This document shows, in pieces, positions 1 to 9,195 of a DNA stretch of 64,000 bases (position 1 is its first letter; the number at the start of each line of letters is the position of its first letter). This DNA is from Kribbella sindirgiensis (GTDB lineage Bacteria; Actinomycetota; Actinomycetes; Propionibacteriales; Kribbellaceae). The DNA is taken from assembly GCF_004331435.1 (NCBI RefSeq), contig NZ_SJKA01000001.1, positions 248,001 to 312,000 on the forward strand, read 5' to 3'. The translations under genes and the position numbers were made by a program. The notes under the pieces are model-generated. The model ran no database searches. It saw only the letters and a program-made list of their open reading frames with translations, and was not told where the DNA came from.

Positions 1-1413
1 CATCCGCTGCTCCTTGCCGGTGGCCAGGTCCTTGGCGTTCACGTGCACGATGCCGTTCGCGTCGATGTCGAAGGTGACCTCGATCTGCGGCACGTTCCGC
101 GGCGCCGGCGGCAGGCCGGTCAGCTCGAAGTTGCCGAGCGACTTGTTGTCGCGGGCCATCTCGCGCTCGCCCTGGTAGACCTGGATCATCACCGACGGCT
201 GGTTGTCCTCGGCCGTGGTGAAGATCTCCGAGCCCTTGGTCGGGATCGTGGTGTTGCGCTCGATGATCTTGGTGAACACGCCGCCCTTGGTCTCGATGCC
301 GAGGCTCAGCGGGGTCACGTCGAGCAGCAGGACGTCCTTGACCTCGCCCTTCAGCACACCGGCCTGCAGGGAGGCGCCGACCGCGACGACCTCGTCCGGG
401 TTCACACCCTTGTTCGGGTCCTTGCCGCCGGTCAGCTCCTTGACCAGCTCGGCGACCGCGGGCATCCGGGTCGAACCGCCGACCAGGATCACGTGGTCGA
501 TCTTGGCCACGTCGATCCCGGCGTCCTTGATGACGGCCTTGAACGGGGCGCGGGCGCGCTCCAGCAGGTCGTTGCTCATCTTCTGGAACTCGGCCCGGGA
601 GAGCTTCTCCTCCAGGTGCAGCGGGCCCGCGTCAGTGAGGCTCAGGTACGGCAGGTGGATGGTGGTCTCGGCGGCGCTGGACAGCTCGATCTTCGCCTTC
701 TCGGCGGCCTCGTTGAGGCGCTGCATCGCCATCTTGTCGCCGGACAGGTCGGTGCCGTTCTTGTTCTTGAACTGCGTCACCAGCCACTGCACGATCCGCG
801 CGTCCCAGTCGTCACCACCGAGGTGGTTGTCACCGCTGGTCGCCTTCACCTCGAAGACGCCGTCGCCGATCTCCAGCAGCGAGACGTCGAACGTGCCGCC
901 GCCGAGGTCGAAGACCAGGATGGTCTGCTCGGTGCCCTTGTCCAGGCCGTAGGCGAGCGCGGCCGCGGTCGGCTCGTTGACGATCCGGTGCACCTTCAGG
1001 CCCGCGATCTCGCCGGCCTCCTTGGTCGCCTGGCGCTGCGCGTCGGAGAAGTACGCCGGCACGGTGATGACCGCGTCGGTGACCTGCTCCCCGAGGTACG
1101 CCTCGGCGTCCCGCTTCAGCTTCTGCAGCACGAACGCGCTGATCTGCTGCGGCGTGAACTTCTTGCCGTCGATGTCGACGCTCCAGGCCTCGCCCATGTG
1201 GCGCTTGACCGAGCGGATGGTGCGGTCGACGTTCGTGGTGGCCTGGCGCTTCGCCACCTCGCCGACGAGGACCTCGCCGTTCTTGGCGAAAGCCACCACC
1301 GAGGGCGTCGTGCGTGCTCCCTCGGCGTTGGGGATGACGGTGGGCTCGCCACCTTCCAGTACGGCGATGACGGAGTTCGTCGTACCGAGATCGATTCCGA
1401 CCGCGCGGGCCAT
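1..1413 (-). CDS. dnaK: Molecular chaperone DnaK (Hsp70), 3' end beyond window
   Basis: Hsp70 chaperone: an ATP-driven cytoplasmic foldase working with GrpE and DnaJ. The translation starts [15 protein letters not shown], the Hsp70 phosphate-1 motif, followed by [12 protein letters not shown] and a GGSTRMPAV motif, so the nucleotide-binding domain (about residues 1-360) is complete. The beta substrate-binding domain follows up to about residue 471, where the window edge cuts the gene. Start ATG at 1411-1413 is preceded by a strong GGAGGT at 1419-1424. Two HAIR elements lie directly upstream, so HspR-type heat-shock repression is expected. grpE, dnaJ and hspR would normally follow outside the window (family knowledge, not seen). 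Confidence 0.98.
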   Translation of the reverse strand, partial: MARAVGIDLGTTNSVIAVLEGGEPTVIPNAEGARTTPSVVAFAKNGEVLVGEVAKRQATTNVDRTIRSVKRHMGEAWSVDIDGKKFTPQQISAFVLQKLKRDAEAYLGEQVTDAVITVPAYFSDAQRQATKEAGEIAGLKVHRIVNEPTAAALAYGLDKGTEQTILVFDLGGGTFDVSLLEIGDGVFEVKATSGDNHLGGDDWDARIVQWLVTQFKNKNGTDLSGDKMAMQRLNEAAEKAKIELSSAAETTIHLPYLSLTDAGPLHLEEKLSRAEFQKMSNDLLERARAPFKAVIKDAGIDVAKIDHVILVGGSTRMPAVAELVKELTGGKDPNKGVNPDEVVAVGASLQAGVLKGEVKDVLLLDVTPLSLGIETKGGVFTKIIERNTTIPTKGSEIFTTAEDNQPSVMIQVYQGEREMARDNKSLGNFELTGLPPAPRNVPQIEVTFDIDANGIVHVNAKDLATGKEQRM

Positions 1414-1430
1414 TCTTTACCTCCACGAAG

Positions 1431-1449
1431 TTGAGTGATGCAGACTCAA
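1431..1449. promoter_or_regulatory. HAIR element 1 (HspR operator)
   Basis: TTGAGT-N7-ACTCAA, a perfect inverted repeat matching the core of the HspR operator consensus CTTGAGT-N7-ACTCAAG. It sits between the dnaK promoter region and its ribosome-binding site. Confidence 0.88.
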
Positions 1450-1494
1450 TGTTGCCGTTCGTCCGCCTCGGTTTCAAATCCGTGACTGAACAAA

Positions 1495-1515
1495 CTTGAG
1501 TTCACTAGGCTCAAC
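1495..1515. promoter_or_regulatory. HAIR element 2 (HspR operator)
   Basis: CTTGAGT-N7-GCTCAAC: the left half is an exact HAIR half-site and the right half differs at its two outer bases. It lies 64 bp (start to start) from the first HAIR element, so two HspR dimers could loop or stack on the dnaK promoter. Confidence 0.8.
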
Positions 1516-1630
1516 ATTGCACGACGCCCAGGTCATTCCCAAGGGCGCCCCCCGATTTCGGGGTCCGAGCCAGGGTGCGGCCAGGGACACCCCTCCCGAA
1601 GCAAACGTTTACCGTGTGATCCTGACTGGT

Positions 1631-2107
1631 GTGAAACTCCGCCCGATGACCGCAGCCGACCTCGGCGCGGTTCTCGCGCTGAACGGCACCGCGGAAGGTC
1701 TCGTCGAACCCCTGAGCGCCGACCGGCTCGACTGGCTCCGGCTGATCGCCGCACACGCCGTCGTCGTCGACCTGGACGACGTACCCGTCGGCTTCGTCCT
1801 CACCTTCACCCCCGGCTCGGCCTACGACGGCCTCGCGTTCGAGGCCTTCACCCAGACCTACGCCGACCGCTTCCTGCTGATCGAGCGCATCGTGGTCGCG
1901 CCCGACCACCGGCGTACCGGCATCGCGACCCAGGTCTACCGCGCCATCGAACGCGCCGCCAAACCCTTCGACCGCGCAGTCGCCGCCGTCCCCACCAACA
2001 CCCCGGCCATCACCTTCCACACCACCCGCGGCTACACCGAGATAGCCGAACAACGCCTCCCCAACGGCACCACTACCGTCCTCGTCTCCAAGGAGCTAGC
2101 GGAGTAG
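1631..2107 (+). CDS. GNAT-family N-acetyltransferase
   Basis: About 158 residues, a single GNAT fold. The acetyl-CoA-binding motif A is visible as IVVAPDHRRTGIATQVY (the R/Q-x-x-G-x-G/A signature), followed by a PTNTPAITFHTTRGYTEI segment typical of the GNAT C-terminal strand. The substrate is not predictable. I chose the GTG at 1631 because the protein then begins directly with the usual KLRPMTAADL beta-1 segment; the reading frame is open further upstream but that sequence is not domain-like. It is divergent from dnaK and the HAIR sites lie in between. Confidence 0.82.
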   Translation: MKLRPMTAADLGAVLALNGTAEGLVEPLSADRLDWLRLIAAHAVVVDLDDVPVGFVLTFTPGSAYDGLAFEAFTQTYADRFLLIERIVVAPDHRRTGIATQVYRAIERAAKPFDRAVAAVPTNTPAITFHTTRGYTEIAEQRLPNGTTTVLVSKELAE

Positions 2108-2117
2108 GACGTGGCTT

Positions 2118-2220
2118 GCGGACCGCCACCACTCACCAAGTAGCCGGCGAAGCACGGCTGCCCACTGAGCTGAGCGTGAAAGGCGGGCACTGTGCCGGGT
2201 TAGTGAGTGGTGGCGGTCCG
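2118..2220. repeat. Palindrome-ended repeat, left copy (REPIN-like)
   Basis: A 103-bp unit whose ends are near-perfect inverted repeats: GCGGACCGCCACCACTCACC... at 2118-2139 and its reverse complement at 2200-2220. It also carries TGAGCGTG at 2171. A second unit with the same ends and the same internal TGAGCGTG at identical spacing lies exactly 985 bp downstream, on the other side of the 2271-3146 gene. The interior otherwise diverges. Confidence 0.75.
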
Positions 2221-2270
2221 GCTGTGGACAACGCCCGCCTCGCAGCGCCGGAATTCCCCATCATGGATCC

Positions 2271-3146
2271 ATGGCTGACGTGGCCGAAGTGATCGGCAGG
2301 CGAGGCGGATCCGCGACCTTCGCGGACCTGCGCGCGGTGGTATCCGGACGTGCCATCCGTGGTGCGCTCGCGGCGGGAGTGATCAACAGGGTGGCGAAGG
2401 GCGTCTACGCCCTCCCCGCAGCTCCGTCGGCGTTGACCGCCGCACGGAGCCAGGGAGGTGTCGTCTCCCATCTCAGCGCGGCAGAGCACTGGGGTCTCGG
2501 CGTGATCACCCCGCCGCCCCTACCGCATGTCACGCTGCGACCAGGCCGGGTGCGGCGGCAAGCCGGGCTGCCCTGCGTCTTGCACTGGGCCGACGTTCCC
2601 GCGCTGGACGACGTCACCACCCCGCTTCGTACCGTGCTGGACTGCCTTCGCATCTTGCCGCCCGCCGAGGGACTGGCGATCGCAGACTCGGCCTTGCGCC
2701 TCGGCAGCGTCGACCACGACGAACTCCTCGCCGCGGCAACACGGCTTCGAGGACCACATCGCCTGCGCATCCAGCGCGTCGTCGCATCCGCCGACGGGCG
2801 GTCGGAGTCGGTTCTGGAGTCCGTCCTGCGGGCCTTGTTGATCAGCCGCGGAATCGAGGGTTTCGTCCCCCAGTTCGTTGTGCGGGACGCGGAGTTCTCG
2901 GCCCGCCTCGACCTGGGCAATCCCCGGCTGCTCCTCGATCTGGAGGCGGACGGGTTCGAGTTTCACGGAAGCCGTCGGGCCCTGGTCAAGGACTGCCGCC
3001 GGCAGGCGAACCTCACGATCCGCGGCTGGCGAGTGCTTCGGTTCAGCTGGGAGGACATCATGTACGACCCCGACTGGGTGATCGCCACGATCGAGCGCGC
3101 CATCGGACTCCCACCACTCAGTAACCGCCTGCTGCACGCCGCCTGA
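2271..3146 (+). CDS. AbiEi-antitoxin-like / DUF559 endonuclease-fold protein
   Basis: 291 residues. The N-terminal roughly 60 residues look like the winged-helix of AbiEi-type antitoxins (VINRVAKGVYALP is the typical wing). The C-terminal roughly 90 residues resemble DUF559, a Vsr/restriction-endonuclease-like fold: RLDLGNPRLLLDLEADGFEFH followed by DCRRQANLTIRGWRVLRFSWED. This architecture is common and multicopy in actinobacteria, with no established function. The ATG start has no strong Shine-Dalgarno sequence. The last 14 or so codons run into the right-hand palindromic repeat, so the repeat contributes to the C-terminus. No partner toxin gene is adjacent. Confidence 0.8.
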   Translation: MADVAEVIGRRGGSATFADLRAVVSGRAIRGALAAGVINRVAKGVYALPAAPSALTAARSQGGVVSHLSAAEHWGLGVITPPPLPHVTLRPGRVRRQAGLPCVLHWADVPALDDVTTPLRTVLDCLRILPPAEGLAIADSALRLGSVDHDELLAAATRLRGPHRLRIQRVVASADGRSESVLESVLRALLISRGIEGFVPQFVVRDAEFSARLDLGNPRLLLDLEADGFEFHGSRRALVKDCRRQANLTIRGWRVLRFSWEDIMYDPDWVIATIERAIGLPPLSNRLLHAA

Positions 3147-3206
3147 CTCGGTCAATGAGCGTGCGGGGGCCACGCGGCCGGAGGTTGGTGAGTGGTGGCG
3201 GTCCGC
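3103..3206. repeat. Palindrome-ended repeat, right copy (REPIN-like)
   Basis: Second copy of the unit at 2118-2220, offset by 985 bp. Its right end TTGGTGAGTGGTGGCGGTCC (3185-3204, extending to 3206) is a perfect 22-bp inverted match to 2118-2139. Its left end (CGGACTCCCACCACTCA at 3104-3120) is a diverged inner copy that is translated as part of the DUF559 gene. The right end abuts the hutI stop codon (3207-3209) exactly. Confidence 0.75.
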
Positions 3207-4370
3207 CTACACCAGTCGCCCGCCGATGAACGTCTGGGTGACCAGAGGTACGGCGGGGCGGTAGGCGAGGTGTAGGTAGGTGGGGGCGTCCAGGACGGCC
3301 AGGTTGGCTGGGGTGCCGGGGGTCAGGTGGCCTAGGTCGGGGCGGCGGAGGGAGGCGGCTCCGCCGGCGGTGGCGGACCAGAGGGCCTCGGCGGGGGTCA
3401 TGTGCATTTCGCGGACCGCGAGGGCGATGCAGAAGGGCATCGAGGACGAGTAGCCGGAGCCGGGGTTGCAGTCGGTGGCGAGGGCTACGGTGACGCCGGC
3501 GTCCAGGAGGCGGCGGGCGTTCGGGTACGGCGACCTTGTGGAGAACTCGATCGCGGGCAGGAGCCCGGCGACGACTCCGCTCGAGGCGAGGGCGTCGACG
3601 TCGGCATCGGTGAGATAGGTGCAGTGATCGGCCGAGGCGGCGCCGACCTCGGCGGCGAGCTGGACGCCGGGACCCTCGCCGAGCTGGTTGGCGTGCACTC
3701 GGGCCTGGAGGCCGCGCGCGATCCCGGCCTGGAGGATCGCCCGGCCTTGGTCCGCGTCGAACGCGCCGCGCTCGACGAACACGTCGACCCACTTCGAGTG
3801 CCCGGCCGCCGCGTCCAGCATCGGCCCGGTCACGAGCGCCACGTAGCCCGCCGGGTCGTCGGCGTAGTCGGCCGGTACGACGTGCGCGCCGAGGTACGTC
3901 GTCTCGTCGGTGAACTGCCGTGCGATCCGCAGCGCCCGCGCCTCGTCCGCGACCGTCAGCCCGTACCCGGACTTGATCTCGACCGTCGTCGTCCCCTGGC
4001 GGCGCATCTCGGTGACGAGGCGGGACACGTTCGCGGTGAGCTGCTCGTCGGTGGCCTCGCGGGTCGCCGCCACCGTGGTCCGGATGCCGCCGGCGGAGTA
4101 CGGCGTACCGGTCATGCGGGCCGCGAACTCCTCGGCCCGGTCGCCCGCGAACACCAGGTGCGAGTGCGAGTCGACGAACCCCGGGATGACCGCCCGTCCG
4201 CCGAGGTCGAGCGCACTGTCGGCCGCCGGCGCGTCTCGTCGTTGGCCGGCCCAACCGATGGTACTGCCGTCGATGACGAGGGCGGCGTCGTGGAGTTCGC
4301 CGAGCAGCCCGCCGTGGGCGGGATCGTTGGTCACCAGCGAACCGATGCCGGTCAGCAGGAGGGAGCTCAC
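3207..4370 (-). CDS. hutI: Imidazolonepropionase
   Basis: Third enzyme of histidine degradation: hydrolyses 4-imidazolone-5-propionate to N-formimidoyl-L-glutamate in the cytoplasm. 387 residues, usual length. Amidohydrolase-superfamily TIM barrel with metal-binding HSH at about residues 69-71 ([18 protein letters not shown]), [20 protein letters not shown] and [16 protein letters not shown], all HutI hallmarks. GTG start at 4370 overlaps the hutF stop by GTGA, so translation is coupled. It is the last gene of the hut operon and ends directly at the 22-bp inverted repeat at 3185-3206. Confidence 0.96.
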   Translation of the reverse strand: MSSLLLTGIGSLVTNDPAHGGLLGELHDAALVIDGSTIGWAGQRRDAPAADSALDLGGRAVIPGFVDSHSHLVFAGDRAEEFAARMTGTPYSAGGIRTTVAATREATDEQLTANVSRLVTEMRRQGTTTVEIKSGYGLTVADEARALRIARQFTDETTYLGAHVVPADYADDPAGYVALVTGPMLDAAAGHSKWVDVFVERGAFDADQGRAILQAGIARGLQARVHANQLGEGPGVQLAAEVGAASADHCTYLTDADVDALASSGVVAGLLPAIEFSTRSPYPNARRLLDAGVTVALATDCNPGSGYSSSMPFCIALAVREMHMTPAEALWSATAGGAASLRRPDLGHLTPGTPANLAVLDAPTYLHLAYRPAVPLVTQTFIGGRLV

Positions 4371-5692
4371 GAGGTCACCGCCGCGATCGAAGTGGACAGA
4401 GCGGACGGTACGTCGAGCGTCGAATGCTTGCCCGCAGCAACTACTCGCCGGCCGGAGACGACCACGTCGGTGACGTCGGCGGCCGTCGCGGCGAACACCG
4501 CTGTCTCCACGGTGCCGCCGGTGCCCGCCGTACGAACGCTGTCGAGGCTGACCGCGACGAGGTCCGCGCGGGCGCCCACCTCGATCGCCCCCGCGTCCTC
4601 GAAGCCGATCGAGCGGTGGCCGTCGACCGTTGCCGCCTTGAGGAGTTCCGCCGCGGACCAGTGACCGCGTTCCTGCGACGCCAGCCGCTCGTCCAGCTCG
4701 ACGGCTCGCATCTCCTCGAACAGATCGATCACCGCATGACTGTCCGAGCCGAGCGTCAGCGGCGACCCCGCATCCCGCAGCTGCACCGACGGGCCGATCC
4801 CGTCCGCGAGATCGCGCTCGGTGGTCGGGCAGAAGCAGGAGTACGTCGCGGAACTCCCGAGCAGCCCGATGTCGACCGAGGTCAGATGCGTCGCGTGCAC
4901 CGCACTCGTCCGCCCGGAGAGGAAACCGGCCTCGTCGAGCACCTGCGCCGGGGTCCGGCCGTACGCCGCGAGGCAGGCTTCGTTCTCGGCGACCTGTTCG
5001 GAGAGATGAATATGCAGCGGTACGTCGGGGAACGCCGACGCGACTGCACCGAGCTGATCCTGCGGAACGCCGCGGACCGAATGCGCCGCCGCACCGATCA
5101 CGACGTCGTCCGCGCCGCCGAGCTGCGCAACCCGGGAGGCCCAGGCCGTCGCGTCGCCGTCGCTGAAGCGTTGCTGGACCTCGTTGAGCGGCTGGTCGAT
5201 GCCGCCCGCGACATAGCAGGTGTCGAGCAGCGCGATCCGGAGGCCGGCATCACGAGCCGCGGCGATCAGCGCCGTACCCATGGCGTTCGGGTCGTCGTAC
5301 CGGCGGCCGCCGGGTGCGTGGTGCAGGTAGTGGAACTCCCCGACCGCGGTGATCCCGGCGAGCAGCATCTCGGCGTACACCGCGCGCGCGAGTTCGTAGT
5401 ACGTGTCAGGGGTGAGCGCGGCGGCGACGGCGTACATCTGCTCGCGCCAGGTCCAGAACGTGCCGCGTTCGGTCTGCGTGCGGCCGCGGAGCGCGCGGTG
5501 GAACGCGTGGCTGTGACAGTTCGCGAGCCCGGGCACCACGAGACCGTTCAGCACCTCGGCGTCGCCGGGGTCCACACCCGCCTCCACCGTCGCGAACCGG
5601 CCGTCCGCGATGGTCACGAGGACGCGCGAGGCGAGGCCAGTGGGAAGCAGAGCAGCCGAGCACCAGTACGACGTCCCCGCGCGAGATGTCAC
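4367..5692 (-). CDS. hutF: Formimidoylglutamate deiminase
   Basis: Converts N-formimidoyl-L-glutamate to N-formyl-L-glutamate and ammonia, the five-step branch of histidine catabolism. 441 residues; amidohydrolase superfamily with metal site [18 protein letters not shown] (HxH at residues 60-62), GEFHYLHH and [19 protein letters not shown] start at 5692 overlaps the stop of the upstream M20 gene (GTGA), and its own stop overlaps hutI. Presence of HutF requires a deformylase for N-formylglutamate. No HutG homologue is seen in the window, which makes the M20 gene upstream a candidate. Confidence 0.95.
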   Translation of the reverse strand: MTSRAGTSYWCSAALLPTGLASRVLVTIADGRFATVEAGVDPGDAEVLNGLVVPGLANCHSHAFHRALRGRTQTERGTFWTWREQMYAVAAALTPDTYYELARAVYAEMLLAGITAVGEFHYLHHAPGGRRYDDPNAMGTALIAAARDAGLRIALLDTCYVAGGIDQPLNEVQQRFSDGDATAWASRVAQLGGADDVVIGAAAHSVRGVPQDQLGAVASAFPDVPLHIHLSEQVAENEACLAAYGRTPAQVLDEAGFLSGRTSAVHATHLTSVDIGLLGSSATYSCFCPTTERDLADGIGPSVQLRDAGSPLTLGSDSHAVIDLFEEMRAVELDERLASQERGHWSAAELLKAATVDGHRSIGFEDAGAIEVGARADLVAVSLDSVRTAGTGGTVETAVFAATAADVTDVVVSGRRVVAAGKHSTLDVPSALSTSIAAVTS

Positions 5693-6876
5693 TGTGCGAG
5701 ATCCTTCAGTACGGCGGCCAGTGCGTCGACGCCGGCCAGGCAGTCGTCCATCTCGGCGTACTCGGCCGGGGAATGTGAGATGCCCGTCGGGTTGCGGACG
5801 AACAGCATCGCGGTCGGGATCCCGGCGTCCGAGAACACGCCCGCGTCGTGCCCCGCGCCGGTCGGCAGCACGGGTGCGCCGTCGAGCACGTTCACCAACC
5901 GGTCTCGCATGCCGGCCGGGAAGTCGACGATCGGCGAGACCGATTCGGGCGTCACCTCGAGCGTCGTACCGTCCCGCTCGGCGCGTTCGGTCGCCTGCTT
6001 GGTGATTGCTGCGAGCAACGATTCCAGGGTGGCGGTGTCGGCGGCCCGGGCGTCCAGCCAGGCGGTGACCTGGGACGGTACGGCGTTCGTCCCGTTGGGC
6101 TCCACCGAGATCCGGCCGAACGTCGCGCGGGCACCGGCGAGCCGGGCCTGCTTGTTGGCGGCGAGGGCGGTCATCGCGTACGTGAGCATCGGGTCGTGCC
6201 GGTCCTCCATCAGCGTGGTGCCGGCATGGTTGGCCTCACCACCGAACGTGAACCGGAACCGCCCGTGCGGCCAGATCGAGCTGGCCACTCCCACCGGCGC
6301 CGTCAGCCCGCGCCCCTGCTCCACGTGCAGCTCGACGAACGTCCCCATCCGCTTGAGCAACGGAGAAGGACCAACTCCGGCCGGGTCGATCCCAGCCCCT
6401 TCCAACGCTTCGCTGAGCCGCACTCCGCCCCGGTCTGTCAGCTGCAGAGCCTTCTCCGCGGATAACACCCCAGCGGCAACCCGAGACCCCAAACAGGGCA
6501 TCCCGAAGCGCGACCCTTCTTCTTCCACGAAGGCGCCGATCCCGATCGGTACCCCCGGCTCGAACCCCTCCGCCCGCAATTGATCCACAGCCGCCAAAGC
6601 AGAAACCACCCCGAGCGGACCGTCGAACGCCCCACCATCGATCACGGAATCGAGATGGCTACCCGTGACGACGCCAGGTCCGTCGGAGGCGCCCCACCAC
6701 GCGATGAGGTTGCCGATGCCGTCGGACTCGACCGACAACCCGCGGGCGGCGCACTGGTCCAGGAACCAGTGCGTCGCCTCGCGTTCGGTGGGGGACCAGC
6801 CGCCGCGGGTGTAGCCGCCGGTGTCGGGGCTACGGCCGATGGCGGACTCGTCCGCCCACAAGGTTTCGAAGCTCAA
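5689..6876 (-). CDS. M20 amidohydrolase (allantoate amidohydrolase/N-carbamoyl amino-acid hydrolase family)
   Basis: 395 residues, M20 dimetal peptidase family of the AllC/HyuC type. Metal ligands visible: TGSHLDSVIDGGAFDGPLGV (H74, D85), FVEEEGSRFG (E119/E120), ELHVEQGRGL (H184) and HDAGVF near the C-terminus. The start appears to be TTG at 6876, 7 nt after the stop of the substrate-binding protein, with no better internal start. It lies between transporter and hutF and overlaps hutF by GTGA. Sequence type says hydrolysis of a carbamoyl or ureido amino acid; context suggests N-formylglutamate hydrolysis (inference). An allantoate or carbamoyl substrate remains possible. Confidence 0.88.
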   Translation of the reverse strand: MSFETLWADESAIGRSPDTGGYTRGGWSPTEREATHWFLDQCAARGLSVESDGIGNLIAWWGASDGPGVVTGSHLDSVIDGGAFDGPLGVVSALAAVDQLRAEGFEPGVPIGIGAFVEEEGSRFGMPCLGSRVAAGVLSAEKALQLTDRGGVRLSEALEGAGIDPAGVGPSPLLKRMGTFVELHVEQGRGLTAPVGVASSIWPHGRFRFTFGGEANHAGTTLMEDRHDPMLTYAMTALAANKQARLAGARATFGRISVEPNGTNAVPSQVTAWLDARAADTATLESLLAAITKQATERAERDGTTLEVTPESVSPIVDFPAGMRDRLVNVLDGAPVLPTGAGHDAGVFSDAGIPTAMLFVRNPTGISHSPAEYAEMDDCLAGVDALAAVLKDLAQ

Positions 6877-6883
6877 GACAGAC

Positions 6884-7807
6884 TCAAGACAGGGGGTTCT
6901 TCGACAGCCAGTCCTTCGCGACCGCGTCCGCGCTCTCCTTGCCGACGTCGATCCGCTTGACCAGGTCGGTCAGGGCGTCCGTGGTCAGCTTGGCGTCGAC
7001 CGCGTTCAGCGTCGCCACGATGTCGTCCGACTTGTGGTCGGTCCGGATCAGCGGAACGATGTTGTTCGGCGGCAGGATGTTCTCCGGGTCGTCGAGCTGC
7101 ACCAGGCCCTGGTCCTTGATCACCGCCTGGGTGGTGAACAGGTTCGTCACCTGGATCTGGTTGTCGGTCAGCGCCTTGATGCTCAGCGGGCCGCCCGCGT
7201 CCAGCGTCTTGTACTCCTTGAACTCGACGCCGTACTTCTCCTTCAGGCCCTTCAGACCCGCCGACCGGACCTTGAACTCCGAGCTGCCGCCCGCGACCAG
7301 GTCCTTGCCCTTGAGATCGCCGAGCGACTTCAGGCTGTACTTGTCCGCGGTCGCCTTGGTGACCACGATCGTGTCCTCGTCGGCGGCCGGCGACTTCTCC
7401 AGCACCTCGAGACCGGGCGTCAACGCCTTCTTCAGCGCCTCGTACGCCTTGTCGGGGTCGGTCTCGGTGGAGTTCTTGTCGAAGTACGCCAGCGCGGCGC
7501 CGGTGTACTCCGGGACCAGGTCGACGGACCCGTCCTTGATGGCGGCCATGTAGGTCTCGCGGTTGCCGATGTTCGGCTTCTTCTTCACCTCGATGCCCTT
7601 GGCGGCCAGCGCCTGGCCGTAGATCTCCGCCAGCAGCTGGCTCTCGGAGAAGTCGGCGGACCCGACGGTGATGCTGGTCACCTTCGAGGGCGCGGGCGAG
7701 GAGCCCGCGTTGTCGCTGCCGAGCTGGTCGCCCCCACCCCCACAACCGGCCAGGCCGAGTACAGCCACCCCGGCGATCGCAGTACGGATGAGCGTGGATC
7801 TCAACAC
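6884..7807 (-). CDS. ABC transporter substrate-binding lipoprotein (OpuAC/OsmF type)
   Basis: 307 residues. Signal peptide with lipobox LAGC (Cys22), then a quaternary-amine/betaine-type binding domain (VGSADFSESQLLAEIYGQAL, YTGAALAYFD, ITVGSAD start) covering residues 45-305. GTG start at 7807 with GGAGG 6 nt upstream. Exported and lipid-anchored on the outer face of the membrane, it should deliver ligand to the permeases encoded upstream. Family members bind glycine betaine, choline, carnitine or, in HutX-type systems, histidine. The hut context favours histidine or a histidine derivative (inference). Confidence 0.92.
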   Translation of the reverse strand: MLRSTLIRTAIAGVAVLGLAGCGGGGDQLGSDNAGSSPAPSKVTSITVGSADFSESQLLAEIYGQALAAKGIEVKKKPNIGNRETYMAAIKDGSVDLVPEYTGAALAYFDKNSTETDPDKAYEALKKALTPGLEVLEKSPAADEDTIVVTKATADKYSLKSLGDLKGKDLVAGGSSEFKVRSAGLKGLKEKYGVEFKEYKTLDAGGPLSIKALTDNQIQVTNLFTTQAVIKDQGLVQLDDPENILPPNNIVPLIRTDHKSDDIVATLNAVDAKLTTDALTDLVKRIDVGKESADAVAKDWLSKNPLS

Positions 7808-7886
7808 GAGAGCCTCCAGTGTTCTCGTTCAGCCATCGACCGGTGCCGATGGATGTCTCTCAAGTTCATCAGGTTCGTCGGACAGT

Positions 7887-8537
7887 TCAGCTGATCTTCA
7901 GTCCTGGCGAGACGGCGATCCGTCCGATCAGCGCGAAGAGCGCGTCGAGGGCGATGGCGAGGAGTGCCACCAGCAGGGCGCCGGTGAACATCTGGGGGAA
8001 GTCGCGGAGCTTGAGCCCGTCGACCACGTAGCGGCCGAGCCCGCCGAGCGACACCAGTGCGGCGATCGTCGCCGTGGACACGATCTGCAGGGTGGCGCTG
8101 CGGATGCCGGAGATGATCAGCGGCAGCCCGATCGGGATCTCCACCTTGGTGAGGATCTCGCGCCCGGTCATGCCCATTCCCCGCGCGGCGTCGATCGTGG
8201 CCGCGTCGACCCCGGACAGACCGGCGTACGTCGAGGCCAGGATCGGCGGGATGCCCAGCGCGACGAGTGCGATCAGCACCGGCAGGAAGCCGATCTGATC
8301 GGTCAGCAGCACCGCGATCATCAGCAGGCCGAGGCTCGGCAGAGCGCGGGCGGCGTTGCCCAGGTTGATGGCCAGGAACGCTCCGCGCCGCGTGTGCCCG
8401 ATCCGCAGCCCGATCGGCAACGCGATCACGACGGACAGGCCGAGCGCGGCGAACGTGTACCAGAGGTGCTCGACGATCCGCGCCCAGATCCCCTCGTTGC
8501 CGGACCAGTTGAACGAGTCGGTCAGGTATTCCCACAT
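7887..8537 (-). CDS. ABC transporter permease (OpuCB/OpuCD type)
   Basis: 216 residues, hydrophobic, with about five or six membrane segments and the BPD-transporter cytoplasmic loop EILTKVEIPIGLPLIISGIR that contacts the ATPase. It pairs with the second permease immediately upstream, which ends 1 nt before this ATG. A 79-nt gap separates it from the substrate-binding protein, unusually long for this operon. Confidence 0.93.
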   Translation of the reverse strand: MWEYLTDSFNWSGNEGIWARIVEHLWYTFAALGLSVVIALPIGLRIGHTRRGAFLAINLGNAARALPSLGLLMIAVLLTDQIGFLPVLIALVALGIPPILASTYAGLSGVDAATIDAARGMGMTGREILTKVEIPIGLPLIISGIRSATLQIVSTATIAALVSLGGLGRYVVDGLKLRDFPQMFTGALLVALLAIALDALFALIGRIAVSPGLKIS

Positions 8538-8538
8538 G

Positions 8539-9195
8539 TCAGGCCACCTCTCCGACCGGGGTCGCGACCCGCGCCCATGGCGTCAGGATCCGTTGCAGTG
8601 TGACCAGGATCAGGTCCGCGACCAGCGCGAGCGCCAGCGACAGCACCACGCCGACCACGACCGGGGTGAGGAAGTCCTTCTGGAAGCCCAGCGTGAACAG
8701 CTCCCCCAGTCCGCCGATCCCGATCACCGCGCCGACGCTCACCATCGAGATGTTCGCGACGGTGACGACGCGCAGACCGGTGAAGATGACCGGTACGGCG
8801 ATCGGCAGGTCCACCGCGACCACCCGGTGCAAGGCGCCGTACCCGACCGCGATCGCGGACTGCCGGACGTCGGGCGGTACGGAGCGGAGTCCGTCGATCA
8901 CGTTCCGGATCAGCAGCGACACGGTATAGATGGTCAGCGCCACGATGATGTTGACCGTGGACAGCACCTTGGTGCCGAGGACCGCGGGGATGACGATGAA
9001 CAACGCGATCGACGGCAGCGAGTACAGCACACCGCCGAACGCGATCAGCGGGTTCGCCAGCCAGGAGTAGCGCGTCGCGACGTACCCCAACGGCACCGAG
9101 ATGATCAGCCCGAGGATGACCGGAACGATCGCCAGGTAGAGGTGCTCGCGCAACTGTTCCCAGATCAGTCCCAGGTTGTCGCCGATCCAGGTCAT
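8539..9195 (-). CDS. ABC transporter permease (OpuCB/OpuCD type)
   Basis: 218 residues from ATG at 9193-9195, which overlaps the ATPase stop (ATGA); the frame extends further upstream but that part overlaps the ATPase and is not protein-like. About five membrane helices and the coupling loop VVAVDLPIAVPVIFTGLRVV. It is a paralog of the neighbouring permease, giving a heterodimeric channel as in OpuC and HutXWV-like systems. Confidence 0.93.
   Translation of the reverse strand: MTWIGDNLGLIWEQLREHLYLAIVPVILGLIISVPLGYVATRYSWLANPLIAFGGVLYSLPSIALFIVIPAVLGTKVLSTVNIIVALTIYTVSLLIRNVIDGLRSVPPDVRQSAIAVGYGALHRVVAVDLPIAVPVIFTGLRVVTVANISMVSVGAVIGIGGLGELFTLGFQKDFLTPVVVGVVLSLALALVADLILVTLQRILTPWARVATPVGEVA

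Noticed and set aside
43..1434. Long plus-strand frames opposite dnaK
   Set aside because: They are antisense shadows of the highly conserved DnaK coding strand; their composition (Arg/Leu/Val/Gly-rich) is an artefact of GC-rich third positions.
3402..6583. Very long plus-strand frames opposite hutI/hutF/M20
   Set aside because: Shadow frames; the minus-strand proteins have intact catalytic motifs and overlapping start/stop junctions.
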